64,000 nt of DNA from Phascolarctos cinereus (GCF_002099425.1 NW_018344069.1:124001-188000), one strand, 5' to 3'; counted from the stretch's first letter, positions 20,640-30,920 are shown. Made by a program: numbers and translations. Notes: a model not told the origin generated them from the sequence alone.

Positions 20640-21062
20640 CTACTTTGAAGTATATGTTTATGTATACAGAAACATGGGGAAAAGCTAGCTTTTCTTTTCC
20701 TGAGTCCCTCCCCCTATACATTCTAAATGCTGCTGTATTTTTTTTTCTTTAGAGGAGGGGGGAGATTTCAAGAATGCCGATTTTCCCTTGCCATCTTAAT
20801 TGGCTCTGGAAAAAAACAGGTTTTGCAGAATGCTGACTATCGCTTTTACCGATGATAGTGGGAATTCCATAAATGCTAAATGGTAATGGGTCATTTATTC
20901 CAAGCTCAGCAATCTATAGAAAAAGAAAACCTCTTGCAAAAAGTGTGAAGGAGAATCCATTTTTCACCTTTTCTCATGAAAAGGCCCATTTGGCCACCTT
21001 CAGGAGGACTTGTCATTAGCGGACTTCTGTCCTATGTAGATTACAATAAATTTTAGAACTGG
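20640..21062. promoter_or_regulatory. Candidate conserved non-coding element
   Basis: AT-rich text without any transposon signature. It contains homeodomain-like 'TTAATTGG' (about 20797), 'TCATTTATTCCAAG' and 'TTTCACCTTTTCTCATG'. Composition and lack of repeats resemble vertebrate enhancers, but conservation cannot be judged here. Confidence 0.3.
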
Positions 21063-21179
21063 CAAATACACAAAGGGGTATTATCTCTCCCTTTCTTTAT
21101 TCTGGGTTCTTTCCAAGCTCTAATGTGATTTTGAAAACCTCCTTTCATAAATACTTTTATGTCATCCTCCTGACATTTT

Positions 21180-21560
21180 TTCATGTGAAATAAGAATGAT
21201 TCCCCATTTAACATATGGGGAAATTGAGGCACAAACTAGGTGACTTGAAAGTGATGGAACCAGGAACAGAATGAATTAATCAGCAAGCGTTTAATTAAGG
21301 CCTACTGGGTGTGGGTGCTGGGGATACAAAAACAAAAAAATTAATCAGTCCCTGCTCTCCAGTCTTTTACTCATATCAGCCCAAAGAGGCATGTTTTATT
21401 ATTCTCTTCTTACAGATGGGAAAACTGAGGTTAAGTGATTGGCTTTAAGGTCTCACAAATGGTAAATGTGGGAGTTAGGATTCAAAGCTGCGTCAATCTT
21501 GTGATTCCAAGTTCAGTACTCTTAACCACTGTGTTGCACTGCTCTCCTTCATCTTATGGT
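21180..21560 (-). repeat. MIR and L2 remnants, antisense
   Basis: 'GGGGAAATTGAGGCACAAAC' at about 21218, an antisense L2 tail at 21270-21365 and an antisense MIR at about 21375-21545 ('TTACAGATGGGAAAACTGAG'). Confidence 0.55.
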
Positions 21561-21810
21561 ATCACTAATGCCTTTATTTCCCTACATATGAGGATTTCCA
21601 AACTAGATTTATCCCTAGCTTCCCATCATTGTTTGAAGCTTTGGGATTAATTATATCTAGGGCTGGGGGGCATCTCAGAGGTCCCCTATACCAAATGGGG
21701 TTTGAATCCAGTTCCTCAGACTGGAAAGCCAGGGCCCTTTCCACTGGCCCACACACAGGTAGTCTTCGCAGGGACCCAATCTGGACAACCCTTTGCCTAA
21801 TACTCTGGAT

Positions 21811-21989
21811 CAGGGGTGAGGAACCTTTGGCTTCAGGGCCACATGTGGCCTTCTGGGTCCTCAGGTGCAGCCCTTTGACTGAATCCACACTTCACAGAAT
21901 GAATCCCCTTACTGAAAGGATATGTTTTGTAAAACTTGGATGCACTTGAGGACCTAGAGGGCCTTGAGGCCGAAGGTTCTCCACCCCTG
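21811..21989. mobile_element. Palindromic hAT-type MITE with 8-bp TSD
   Basis: A 179-bp element whose halves are inverted copies of each other: the left end starts CAGGGGTGAGGAACCTTTGG, and the right end reversed reads CAGGGGTGGAGAACCTTCGG. It is flanked by an 8-bp target-site duplication, 21803-21810 (CTCTGGAT) and 21990-21997 (CTCTGGAC). CAGGGGT-type ends and 8-bp duplications are typical of hAT transposons. There is no coding capacity, so it was moved by a partner transposase. The whole element can fold into one hairpin. Second copy at 38227-38427. Confidence 0.85.
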
Positions 21990-22119
21990 CTCTGGACCCT
22001 GGTGAGGGAAATTCATTTTGGTTTCAGATCTTTCCATTTCTTTATTCCTCGAAGGGGAAGAATTTTAAAATGAGGCTTTCAGGTGTCTGGTATTGATCCA
22101 GGTGAGGTTAAGGATCAAT

Positions 22120-22445
22120 TGGGATAATGGAAGCACACTAGCCCTGAAGTCAGAGCACCTGGGTTCAGATTCTGTCTGTAAAATCAGGGAGTAGGACTAG
22201 TTGGCCTGTGGGGATCTCTTCCAGGTATCTCGATGGTTTTTGCAAGTAAGACAGTAGTTAGCCCCAGACCTCCAAACCATGGGCCGTGGTCCTGCTGGGA
22301 TAACCCTTACTGCATTTGTGACCTTGGATGAGTGCATCACTCTGAGGCTTGTTTTCTTCCTTTGTAAAGAAAAAAAATTGGGGTTGGACTCGATGGCCTT
22401 TGAGGTAGCTTCCAGCTTTAGATCTGTGATCCCGTGACCTGGGTT
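22120..22445 (+). repeat. MIR/THER SINE remnants
   Basis: 'GGGTTCAGATTCTGTCTGTA' near 22160, then 'TGTGACCTTGGATGAGTGCA' and 'GGACTCGATGGCCTTTGAGG' at about 22316-22406. Confidence 0.55.
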
Positions 22446-22495
22446 CAAATCTTGACTCTGCTACTTAGAACCTCTGTGATTTGGGGGTAAGTAAT

Positions 22496-22935
22496 TTTGT
22501 TGTTGTTTAGTCCATAGGTTTCCAAAGTGGGCAATACAGGCCCCTGGGGGGTGCTGGAACAATGGGGGGGGGGGTGTAGCAATTTGAAATGATGTAAATT
22601 TTTTAAAAACCTGTTAACGGGTTAAAGAAAGTAGAATTCCAGGAAGGTGCTGAGTAATTTTTTTTAAAAAGGGGGCAGTAGGCCAAATAAGTTTGGGAGC
22701 CAGGGGTTTAGTGGATTAGTTGTACCTGTCTCTTTATGACCCCATTTGGAGTTTTTTTGGCAGAGATACTGGAGAGGTTTGCCATTTCCTTCTCCAGCTC
22801 ATTTTACAGATGAGGAAACTGAGGCCAACAACCTTAAGTGACTTGCCCAGGGTCAAGTGTCTAAGGCTGGATTTGAACTCAGGGCTTCCTGACTCCAGGC
22901 CTGGTGCCCTATCCACTGAGCCCTCCCTAGCTTCC
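22496..22935 (-). mobile_element. MAR1-type SINE, split by a MITE
   Basis: The left end 'TTGTTGTTGTTTAGT' is the complement of the SINE 3' end. The rest resumes after 22712 with 'CCCATTTGGAGTTTTTTTGG', 'CCTTCTCCAGCTCATTTTAC', 'GGCTGGATTTGAACTCAGGG' and ends near 'CCTATCCACTGAGCC'. A hAT MITE sits in the gap. Confidence 0.8.
22512..22704. mobile_element. hAT-type MITE nested in a SINE
   Basis: About 193 bp. The left end 'CCATAGGTTTCCAAAGTGGG' and the reversed right end 'CCTGGCTCCCAAACTTATTT' are diverged inverted repeats. Likely target-site duplication: 22504-22511 (TGTTTAGT) and 22705-22712 (GGTTTAGT). Contains a poly-G run (22565 onward). No coding capacity. Younger than the SINE it interrupts. 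Confidence 0.65.
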
Positions 22936-23089
22936 TAAATAGAAATGAAAATATTGAGCACACGCAAGGGACTGTTATTATTTACTGTAGCCTACCTGGC
23001 TACATAATAATAGCTTGAGAGGTTCATCTTTCCATGTCAGGACTTCTTGGCCCATTGTAACTAACTGATTAGCTGATAGTGTTTCCCTC

Positions 23090-23225
23090 TGGAAGGAGCC
23101 TTGGCCTGGTGGTCAGCAGACCCGGTAAATACTGCTAACTTAGCTTTGCATCTTTAGGCGTGCCCCTTCACCTTTTTGAAAGTGTTTCCTCTTCTCTGAA
23201 ATGAGGTGGGGCTGGATACAATTTC
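23090..23225 (+). repeat. MIR/THER SINE remnant
   Basis: 'AGCCTTGGCCTGGTGGTCAG' and 'CCTCTTCTCTGAAATGAGGT' are diverged sense SINE text. Confidence 0.45.
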
Positions 23226-23350
23226 TGAGCCCCTTGGAGGTTTTAGTGGCAGAAACTGCATCATTTAAAAATCTTCATATCCCCAGCCAAGATGGATGAG
23301 AAATATCTGTTGCCCAGGTTTTAATGTACATTTGAATGGATAACCTAGAG

Positions 23351-23546
23351 CCAGAGGCTTGTAACCTGGAGTCCTGGAATAAACTTGTTTTTAAAAAATA
23401 TTGGTATAATTCCATGGAATTGGTTCCCTTTGTAATCCTGTTTATTTTGTTTTGTGTGTTTTAAAACATTCTTTTGAAAATGGGTCCATAGGTTTCTCCA
23501 GACTGCTTAAGGGATCCATGACACAACCGAGATTAAGAACCTCTGG
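23351..23546. mobile_element. hAT-like DNA transposon relic
   Basis: The ends are short inverted repeats: CCAGAGGCTTGTAACC at the left, and CCAGAGGTTCTTAATC when the right end is reversed. The interior 'GGGTCCATAGGTTTCTCCAG' is shared with 60020-60238 and, reversed, with 25855-25990. Flanks ACCTAGAG and GCCTTGAG could be a decayed 8-bp duplication. Non-autonomous and old. Confidence 0.6.
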
Positions 23547-24225
23547 GCCTTGAGCTGGTCCAACTGGATGTCTTTCTGGTACAGACAATACACATGGGCA
23601 GCAAGTTGGCCCCAGAGTTGAAAAGAAGGAAGAGATGGGGCTGGATGGAGTTTAGGAAACTGCAGAGCTCTTTTACTGACCCCCAATGTCCCATGAATGC
23701 TGAGGCTCATCTTTTCAGTGCTAACATTTTTCTGGTGTTGCCATATGGCAGCAAGGTGAGGAACCCAACCTTCTTTGAAGAACTAAAGATGAATGACTGG
23801 GGCAGAAAGCATTTATTAAGCATCTATGATGTGCCATGAAGAATAAGGTAACTATCCCACAGAGGACAAGGGAGATGCCCTGGGTGGGTACGAGCAGGCT
23901 GTAACCAAGAAGGAAACCTTGAGAACAAGAGTGAAGGACACCCTCAAAGAATTGTATGAAAGGAAGGCAAGGTGGGCTGGTTATGTGCTAAGTGCAAGGG
24001 ACCACCAGAGTATCTGATCGGGACTCTCTGATGTAGGCAGAAAGTGCAGAAGGCTGTCAGCACAGGTGGACTCCCTGTCCTGAGCCTGGGGGAGGGCACG
24101 GACAAGAGTCAAACCGGATGGGCAGCATGGATGGGTGGCGATTTGCATTTCAAGATGGAATTTGTGAATTGGTGAGATTACAGATCCATTTGGTTCCATG
24201 CCTTGTAACATATTAGATCTCCATT
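23547..24225. other. Mostly unclassified DNA
   Basis: No gene seen. 23840-24200 contains text ('AAGGCAAGGTGGGCTGGTTA', 'CAGATCCATTTGGTTCCATG') that may be a decayed RTE-like LINE end, but I cannot confirm the family. Confidence 0.35.
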
Positions 24226-24425
24226 CTGTGTTAAATCAACCCATGTTTTGGAAATATGTTTTGCATGATTGACTGCACATGCATAATTTAAAGCGCTCGA
24301 TTTCTCAATGGTGGGGGGAGGTGGAGAGGGAAGGAAGGAGAGAATTTGGAACTCAGAAAATTAAAAAAAAGAAAGTTAAAAGTTGTTTTTACATGTAATT
24401 GGGGGAAAAATAAAAATATATATGA
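24226..24425 (+). repeat. L1/HAL1 3' end
   Basis: 'ATTGACTGCACATGCATAAT', 'TTTGGAACTCAGAAAATTAA' and 'TTGTTTTTACATGTAATTGG' match the L1 terminal module also seen in the HAL1 copies. Strongly 5'-truncated. Confidence 0.75.
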
Positions 24426-24830
24426 ATTCACTTATGTTTAATGAAGTAGTGACAAAGATATGGAGGAAGAATCCAATAAAGCAGAAACTTAAACTTTGGA
24501 CAAACTAAGCTGTTATACAGAATTCTTACTCTGTTATTGGACAGCACCAGGAATTCTGGGAAAGTTTTCATGGTATTCATTGAATTGACCTAATCACATT
24601 AACAAAGGCTTTTTGAGCTTTAGATACAAAGATCCACTAGTCAGATCGCTAAAGACTCCAAAGTTAAAGTTCAGTAGGCTTACTTAGTGTCCTATCCTCC
24701 TGTTAGGGACAAATGACAGCAACATCTTTATTGAAGAAGATTGTACTCTTCAGGTCTTAAGCTAGACTTCAGCTTTCTCTTTGAAAGCAGAGAATGGGGG
24801 GTTTTGTTGTTTGTTTTTGTTTTTGCCTTT
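24426..24830. other. Unclassified DNA
   Basis: No gene or recognised repeat, AT-rich. Confidence 0.45.
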
Positions 24831-24834
24831 CTTA

Positions 24835-25000
24835 GTATTCCTAGTGCTTAGCATCATGCCTGGCACATAGTAGGTATTTAAGAAACACTAATTGACTGAC
24901 TACCTGACTAGAAGGAATTTTAAAGATTCCTCCTATCCCTGCCTTTAATTTTGCAGGTGAGGGAACTGGGAACCAGAAAGGTCAAGTAGGTTAAAGAATC
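24835..25000. repeat. L2 tail (+) and MIR fragment
   Basis: 'CATGCCTGGCACATAGTAGG' near 24855 is an L2 tail. 24905-24990 resembles antisense MIR ('GCAGGTGAGGGAACTGGGAA'). Confidence 0.55.
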
Positions 25001-25129
25001 ATAGAAATCATAATCAAACCTAAATCATAGAAACAGTTGTGAAATAAAATGGTGATGATGAGACAACATGCTAGAATTTCTGTGATGCAACTAAAGCCAT
25101 CCTTGTTGTGAAAGTCATATCCTTGAGAG

Positions 25130-25500
25130 CTTATGTTAACAAAACAGAAAAAAGGATGATTAACATATTGAACATGCAATTTAATAATTAGAAAAATCAA
25201 CAAATAAAACCAAACTAAGAATAAAAGAGGAAATCTTGAAAAATAGAGGAGAAATAGGTAAATTGGAAAACAAAAGACTAAAAGCTGGTTTTTGGAAAAG
25301 CATGACAAAATCAATGCACCTTTAGCTAACCTGACAGATGAAAAAGAAGGCAGAAAAATCTAGGGAACAAATTAAAAAAAAATGAACACGGTAAAATCAT
25401 ATCAAGCAGAGAATAGATCATCACTCAGAAATGAGTCCACATAGTTATATGCTAGCTAAACCAATAATTTAAAATTGAGGATTATCTATAAAGATAGGAA
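25130..25500 (+). repeat. L1 ORF2 fragment (EN-RT linker)
   Basis: Conceptual reading includes 'FLEKHDKINAPLANLTDEKEG', resembling the segment between endonuclease and reverse transcriptase in L1 ORF2. It is truncated and out of frame elsewhere. Confidence 0.65.
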
Positions 25501-25809
25501 ATGCTGAAGTTAACAAAGGCACAAAGCAGTAAGAGTCAATATACATTAGAACTTCAATGTAATACATTTGTATTAAGGGATCCACTTATTCAGCATTACT
25601 CTGGGGAAAAAATAGTTTATTCTCCATGCTATTAGTGACCCACTTGCTATCATGTGATTATTATCATAACATTTGAAAGCACCAAGCCTGTGACCTGCTA
25701 TTTATTGTATGCTCTCCCAGCCCCATTCCCTCCCTTGGCTTACACAGCCATGCTCTGGGGAAGGAAGGACAACCTTTCCACCTGAATGGGAAAATGTAAC
25801 ATACAAGCA
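25501..25809. other. No feature recognised
   Basis: AT-rich text then a short GC-richer stretch near 25720; nothing identified. Confidence 0.45.
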
Positions 25810-26155
25810 TAAAGGCACTTGTAGAATCCTGGTGGGGACCTTAGAGGTCATCTAGTCCAGGACTCCTTAATGTTTGTGTGTCCTGGACCTCTTTGGCAGT
25901 CTGAGGAAGCCTAAGGATCCTTTTTAAGAATCATGTTTTCAAATGCATGAGATAAAATACATGAGATTAGAAAGAAAACCAAAGATTATTTTTTTTCCTC
26001 TAGGCTAATCATAACCTCTATCTGCTTTATTTTTCTCAATTGTAAAATGGGGATAAAAATGTCACCTCCTTTGTTGTAAGGATCAAATGAGAGAATATTT
26101 GTAAATCAGTTAGTGCAATGCCTGGCACTTATTAGGTACTTAATAAATGCTTATC
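25810..26155. repeat. SINE pieces around a hAT-like relic
   Basis: 25820-25855 is a MIR-like start. 25855-25990 is the reverse of the hAT-like relic seen at 23351 ('GGACCTCTTTGGCAGTCTGA', 'AAATGCATGAGATAAAATAC'). 26005-26155 is a sense SINE 3' half ending 'TTAATAAATGCTTATC'. Confidence 0.55.
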
Positions 26156-26267
26156 TTTCCTTTCTTCCTTCCTCTTTTCCTTCCTTCCCTTCCTTCCCTC
26201 TCTCCCTCCCTTCCTCCTTTCCCTCTCTCCCTCCCTCCCTCCCATCTGTCCTTCCTTCCTTCCTCAC
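26156..26267. repeat. (TTCC)n pyrimidine tract
   Basis: Imperfect TTCC/CTCC repeats after a SINE tail. All-pyrimidine on the + strand, so it could form triplex DNA. Confidence 0.9.
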
Positions 26268-26299
26268 AGATACCTTGAACTCTATCCATGGATTCCTTG

Positions 26300-26445
26300 G
26301 GGGTCTATTAAGGGCCCTTGATCTAGTTCAACCCCCTCATTTTACAGATAAAGGTACTGAAGAACAGAGAGGAGATATACAACTTGTCCAGAGTTATACA
26401 CTTAGTAACAGATAAGGGATTTGAATCCAGGTCCTTGGACTTTAC
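26300..26445 (-). repeat. MIR/THER SINE, antisense
   Basis: 'AACCCCCTCATTTTACAGAT', 'GGGATTTGAATCCAGGTCC'. Confidence 0.7.
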
Positions 26446-26447
26446 CT

Positions 26448-26672
26448 AGGGACAGTTAGGTGGCACAGTAGATAGAGTGCAAGGTCTAGAGTCAGGAAGA
26501 TTCATCTTGCTGAGTTCAAATCTGGCCTCAAATCTGACACTTACCAGCTAGGCAAGTCACTTCATCCTGTTTGCTTCAGTTTCCTCAGCTGTCAAATGAG
26601 CTGGACAAGGAAATGGTGAACCACTCCAGGATCTTCCCCAAGAAAACCCCACATGGGTTTTCAATGGCCTTG
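26448..26672 (+). mobile_element. MAR1-type SINE
   Basis: 'GGGACAGTTAGGTGGCACAG', 'GGTCTAGAGTCAGGAAGATT', 'GAGTTCAAATCTGGCC', 'AAATGAGCTGGACAAGGAAA', 'CCAAGAAAACCCCACATGGG'. The far 3' end is lost. Confidence 0.75.
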
Positions 26673-26754
26673 GCTTTAAATCTAGCACTCTCTTACTTGT
26701 ACCTGTTGCTAATCTGCACACATTTCTGATGTTACCTACGTCTGAATGCACACT

Positions 26755-26995
26755 CATGGGTTTAGAGGCCAACTAGTCTCATCCTGACCCTCATTTTACA
26801 GATGAGGAAGCCAAACATAGAGGGGCCAAGAGACTTGCCCAAGGTGACACAGAGAGTAAGGAATAGAGGGGTTGTTTCCGTTTGGGTCTCTGACAGTGTG
26901 GTGTAGTGGGTAGAGTCATGAACGTGGAGTTAGGAAGACCTGGATACAATCACACCTGAGGAGCTTGCTAGCAAGGGAAGTCACCTGACTCCAGT
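26755..26995. repeat. MIR (antisense) then SINE (sense) remnants
   Basis: 26765-26870: 'CCTCATTTTACAGATGAGGA'. 26885-26990: 'GTGTGGTGTAGTGGGTAGAG' followed by 'GGAGTTAGGAAGACCTGGAT'. Confidence 0.6.
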
Positions 26996-27445
26996 GGTCT
27001 GCTCCCTGTCCCCTCTAGGTCCCAATAGAAAACCCTCTGTTTGGCTTTTAAAGCCCTTCCTGGCCTGGCTCCTTCTCTCCTTCCTCACTCCCCTCCTCAT
27101 CTTCCACAATCCAGCTGTACCAACCTTCTTGACACGCACGACCACGCAGCTCAGTGCCTTTTCACTGGCTGCCCTCCCACCCAGTGTGCTCTCTCAAGGC
27201 TCGCCTTTTCTCGGGCTTCCTTGGAGACTTAGCTCAAACCCCACTGTGGAGGAAGCTGCTCCTCTTCCCCTCAACTGCTAGTGCCCTTCCTCTAAAATGA
27301 CTTCGTGTTTACACCTCTAACGTGCAATTTGTAAAGTGTTGTCTTCCCCATTAGAATGGGAACTTCTCCGGAGCCCTGTTTGTCCTTAGCACAGTGCCTG
27401 GAACTTAGTAAGCCATTAATAACTATTTGTTGATTGAGTGATTCT
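26996..27445 (+). repeat. L2 LINE 3' UTR and tail
   Basis: 'TAAAGCCCTTCCTGGCCTGG', 'AGCTGTACCAACCTTCTTGA', 'CTCAAGGCTCGCCTTTTCTC', 'GCACAGTGCCTGGAACTTAG' and the tail near 27440. The most complete L2 3' end in the window. The 95-codon frame at 26994-27281 is inside it and is not a gene. Confidence 0.75.
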
Positions 27446-27605
27446 CTGGGCTTCAGTTTCTGGTTTGTTGGTTTGTTTGTTTTAGGTTTGTTAAGTGACT
27501 CACCCAGAGTCATACAGCTAGTCAGCATCTACTGCCAAATTTGAACTCGAGTTCAGTTGACTCTAGGGCCTGTGTGCTAACCACTGCGGCACCTATCTGT
27601 GCCCC
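27446..27605 (-). mobile_element. WSINE-type SINE, antisense
   Basis: T/G-rich tail complement (27460-27485), 'GTGACTCACCCAGAGTCATA', 'AAATTTGAACTCGAGTTCAG', 'ACTGCGGCACCTATCTGTGC'. Confidence 0.65.
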
Positions 27606-27749
27606 CCACCATGTAAAATGAGAGGACTGGACTTTCTAAATCTATGACCTTATTTCTTCCTACTGTAGCATTCTCAGTTATTCTTGCGAGAGTTGGAAAA
27701 TAGGAAAATGGATGTCTGAGTTCTCATTCATTTTCTGTGTAGCATCAGT

Positions 27750-27930
27750 CATGGAAATAGCTATGGGGCGGCCTTCAGGAGTCCTGGGCTGCAGTCAGAG
27801 ACCTGTCACTAATGTATGATGTTGGACAAATCACTTCTCCTTTCTGGGTGTCTGTTTCTTCGTCCGTAACATAAGGGGGCTAGATTCAGTGATCTCTAAG
27901 GTCCCTCCAGTTCTAACAATGTCTGGATCT
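27750..27930 (+). repeat. MIR/THER SINE, sense
   Basis: 'GTTGGACAAATCACTTCTCC', 'GGGGGCTAGATTCAGTGATC'. Confidence 0.6.
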
Positions 27931-28454
27931 GAACTGGTGGATCCATTGCTGTCCCCTGGGTTGAGAGAACTGTTTCCCCCCTGCTCTGATACAAAGAACA
28001 AACTGCCTTCCAGATGATTTCATAGACGCTACGCCTCGGGCCTCTGAATAGATTTGCATTGTAATTGCAATATAGCCCAAACCACCGAAACCAAGCCTCC
28101 TTCCCCCCACCAACTGAGCTCCTCTCAGCTGGCCTGCACGCAGGGCTGCATTTGTTTCAGCTTTAGGCTGTATCTGCTCCCCTCCATCTCGGGGCCCCCA
28201 GGCTCAGCCCATGGGTGGCAACTCTCAGTGTGAGCCAAACTTTTTTTTTTTGTTATCGATGTGGTTGCTTGTTATTTCATGTTTAAATTATCTGGGGAAA
28301 AGATACAATGCAAGCCCCATCATTTCTATACTACCTCCCCCCTCCCCCGCCCTGTCGCTATGGAGAGGACCCCTGTTGGGAACTGGCCAGATGGTAGAAA
28401 GGTACTCGCCTCCTCCCCACCCCCCAAGCCCCCAATCGACGGTTAGGAGCTGGT
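27931..28454. promoter_or_regulatory. Candidate conserved non-coding element with octamer site
   Basis: Repeat-free. The core 28020-28110 carries 'ATTTGCAT' (POU octamer) followed by 'TAATTGCAAT' at about 28054-28070. A pyrimidine stretch and T-run (28243-28252) lie to the right. The enhancer role is a guess from motif clustering; cross-species conservation untested. Confidence 0.35.
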
Positions 28455-28655
28455 TTACCTAGAACAATTGCTACAATGAGCACAATAGTGTAAAGGAAAG
28501 CAACTTTGAAAGATTTGAGAACTATGATCAAAACAATAACCAAGCATAACGCAGATCAGTGAGGAAACATGCCTCCCGTCGACCTTGCCTGATAGAGAGG
28601 CACTGGGCTGGAGGCGCAGGATACATGTGCCTTTACATGTGCCCGGTGTGGGCGA
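28455..28655 (+). repeat. Unclassified interspersed repeat, copy 1
   Basis: 'AGCAACTTTGAAAGATTTGA' and the following text resemble a second copy at 51034-51130. 'GATAGAGAGGCACTGGGCTG' also fits my memory of a marsupial interspersed family whose name I do not know. Confidence 0.4.
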
Positions 28656-28684
28656 TCTGTTTTGCTTCGCTGTACTTAGTTGTT

Positions 28685-28870
28685 ATAAGGGGGAGCTGGG
28701 GCTCAGGATTTGGCATGCAAGGACCTAGGCTCAAAGTCTGGTTCTGTCGCTTACTCCTTGTGCAAGTCACCTACCCTTTCAGAGCCTCAGTTTCCCGTCT
28801 GTAAAATGAGAGGGTCAGATTAGATGACCTCTAAGGTACTTTCTAGCACTAAATCTATAATCCTGTGATA
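28685..28870 (+). repeat. THER1/MIR SINE, sense
   Basis: 'CTCAAAGTCTGGTTCTGTCG', 'GAGCCTCAGTTTCCCGTCTG', 'AGATTAGATGACCTCTAAGG'. Confidence 0.7.
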
Positions 28871-29639
28871 CGAAGAGGGGTGGTGATGCCAAAAAAATAA
28901 ATAAAAATAAAAGGAAAAAAGTGACAATGACAAAAATTTGCTGTGGAGAGAGAGGTGGAGGAAATTCAGAACAGGACAGAGATAAAAGGTGTTGTTTTGT
29001 TAGTATTGTTAAAATGAATCGATGGCGGGGACAAGGCTTGTGATTTCATTGGTACCTGGAACTTTTGGGTGAGGAACCCTTCCTTTCCATTGCCCCAAAT
29101 GTAGGTCTTCTAATCCTATTTGGAAATGAACATGCTCTCTCTTCTCTTCATAAGCTGCAAACGGAAGGAACCAACATGTCTCCATATAAACTGAAGACCT
29201 CTACATCTGCAGCTTTCTAGTCTTAAGATAATTGACTGTAGTGTTTAGTGAGTTAGGCAGCACTGCACATCCAGGATGTGTCAAAGGTAGGATGTGGGCC
29301 CAGCTCTCTACCCACTATATTATCCTGCCCCTTTAAAGAACTCCATATACTTGAAGTTCATGGTTCCATATATAGTCTTTTTTTTTATCTTGAAATGTTC
29401 ATGATTGTTGATGTTTGTCAAGTTCATAATAAAAAAAATTGGGAAGATAAAAATAACTTGGAACAAAAGAAAAAAAAAAGAGCTGGTTCAAATGGCCTAA
29501 TACTGAAACCCTCAAAGGAAGGCAAAAGATGAATTTCCCATTTTCATTAATGTGGGAAACTTCCTTTTTGAAAATCAGCATGTTTTTCTCAAAGCCAGCT
29601 AGGATGAAATCAAGGCTGGAGGCTATGATTCTAGTTTCT
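28871..29639. other. Unclassified DNA holding the left inverted-repeat arm
   Basis: No gene. The arm 29113-29206 pairs with 30068-30159 (see the next entries). A-runs at 29428 and 29466 may be old retroelement tails. Confidence 0.45.
29113..29206. repeat. Inverted repeat, left arm
   Basis: Its reverse complement matches 30068-30159 with about 8 differences in 92 positions. Contains 'CATGCTCTCTCTTCTCTTCA' and 'GGAACCAACATGTCTCC'. Confidence 0.8.
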
Positions 29640-29820
29640 AGAATCCAAAGGCAAGAGGTTTAGATAACATCTTATCCAAACCTCTTATTTTATAAGGGAG
29701 GAAACTGAGGCCCTGTAAGGGGAAATTACTTGCTCAGGGTTACACTACTAATTAGTGGCAGAATCTGGACTAGAACTCAGGTCTCCTGCATCTTCCTCCT
29801 CCACTCTTTCCATCATTTGG
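29640..29820 (-). repeat. MIR/THER SINE, antisense
   Basis: 'ATAAGGGAGGAAACTGAGGC', 'GGACTAGAACTCAGGTCTCC'. Confidence 0.65.
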
Positions 29821-30067
29821 CATAGGCTGCCTAGGGGAACTTTTATCATGGGGCCTACTGCTTATGAATAGGGTTAATTTTCCCATTGGGAACATTCCTT
29901 CCCTGCAATAACAGGATCATCACAATTTTATGCATCATTTACAAAGGGCTAATATGTAGAAAATTCCAAAGTGTTCTATACTGTGTGTGAGATACCCACC
30001 AATGCTTTAGAAAGCAATGCCAGAAAGTTGGGCACTTGCCTTGATCAGGAAATGTTGCTAAATGGAT

Positions 30068-30159
30068 TTAGAGGTCTTCTGTTTATATGGAGACATGTTG
30101 GTTCCTTCCATTTGCAGCCTATGAAGAGAAGAGAGATCATGTTAATTTCCGAGTAGGAT
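30068..30159. repeat. Inverted repeat, right arm
   Basis: Partner of 29113-29206, about 860 bp away. 'GAGACATGTTGGTTCCTTCC' is the best-kept part. It could be two copies of an unnamed repeat in opposite orientation. Confidence 0.8.
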
Positions 30160-30309
30160 AAGAATACCATGGATCTTCCCAAATGATGTCCTCAGGCTCT
30201 ATGCTGGGGGATGATGCTGTAGTTGAGAGCATGTTGTGAATGTAACCAAGTTCTTCTCGATAAGTCTCATTTTGGATCTGTGATTTTGAATTCTGTGCAG
30301 TGCAACTTC

Positions 30310-30920
30310 TTATCGCATCATAGATTGAAAGCTGGAAGAGACCTTAGAGGGCAGCTAACCCAGCCCTTTCATTTTGCACAGGAAGAACCAGCCTCACAGA
30401 GGTGAAGAGATATACCCAGGATCATAGAGGTAAATAAGTGGATGGGATTTGAATCCAGGTTCTCTGGTTTCTGTACTCTGTCCATTTCTGATATGATTCT
30501 AATAAAAGAGTCAAAGAAGCTGTGCAGTGTAATGGAACATTACTTGAGTTTGGAGTCAAAAGACCTGGGTTCAGGTTTCTGTTTGTACCATACTAGCTGT
30601 GTAATATAGGCAAGTGCTTTAAACTCTTTGAACCCCATGAGATCCTGGAATTCAGCACTAAAAGGGATTTTAGAGATTTCCTGGTTTAGCTCCCTTATTT
30701 TGACACCAGAGAGAGGAGGCAGCTTGCCCAATGTGACATTGTAGTGACTAGCAGAGGGTAGTTTCCTTATCTCTAAGATGAGAAGAACTATAATAGCTGA
30801 AATGTGTAATGTACTTTAAGATTTTCACAGTGTCTTGCATATATTATCTAATATGGATCTCAAAGAACTTTGCAAGCCTTAAAGCGCTATAGAAATGTGA
30901 ACCACTGGTGTTGTTAAAAT
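30310..30920. repeat. Cluster of MIR/THER SINE fragments
   Basis: 30310-30480 antisense ('AAGCTGGAAGAGACCTTAGA'), 30505-30640 sense ('AGACCTGGGTTCAGGTTTCT'), 30640-30760 antisense, then 30785-30915, a SINE end with 'GCAAGCCTTAAAGCGCTATA'. Borders approximate. Confidence 0.55.
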
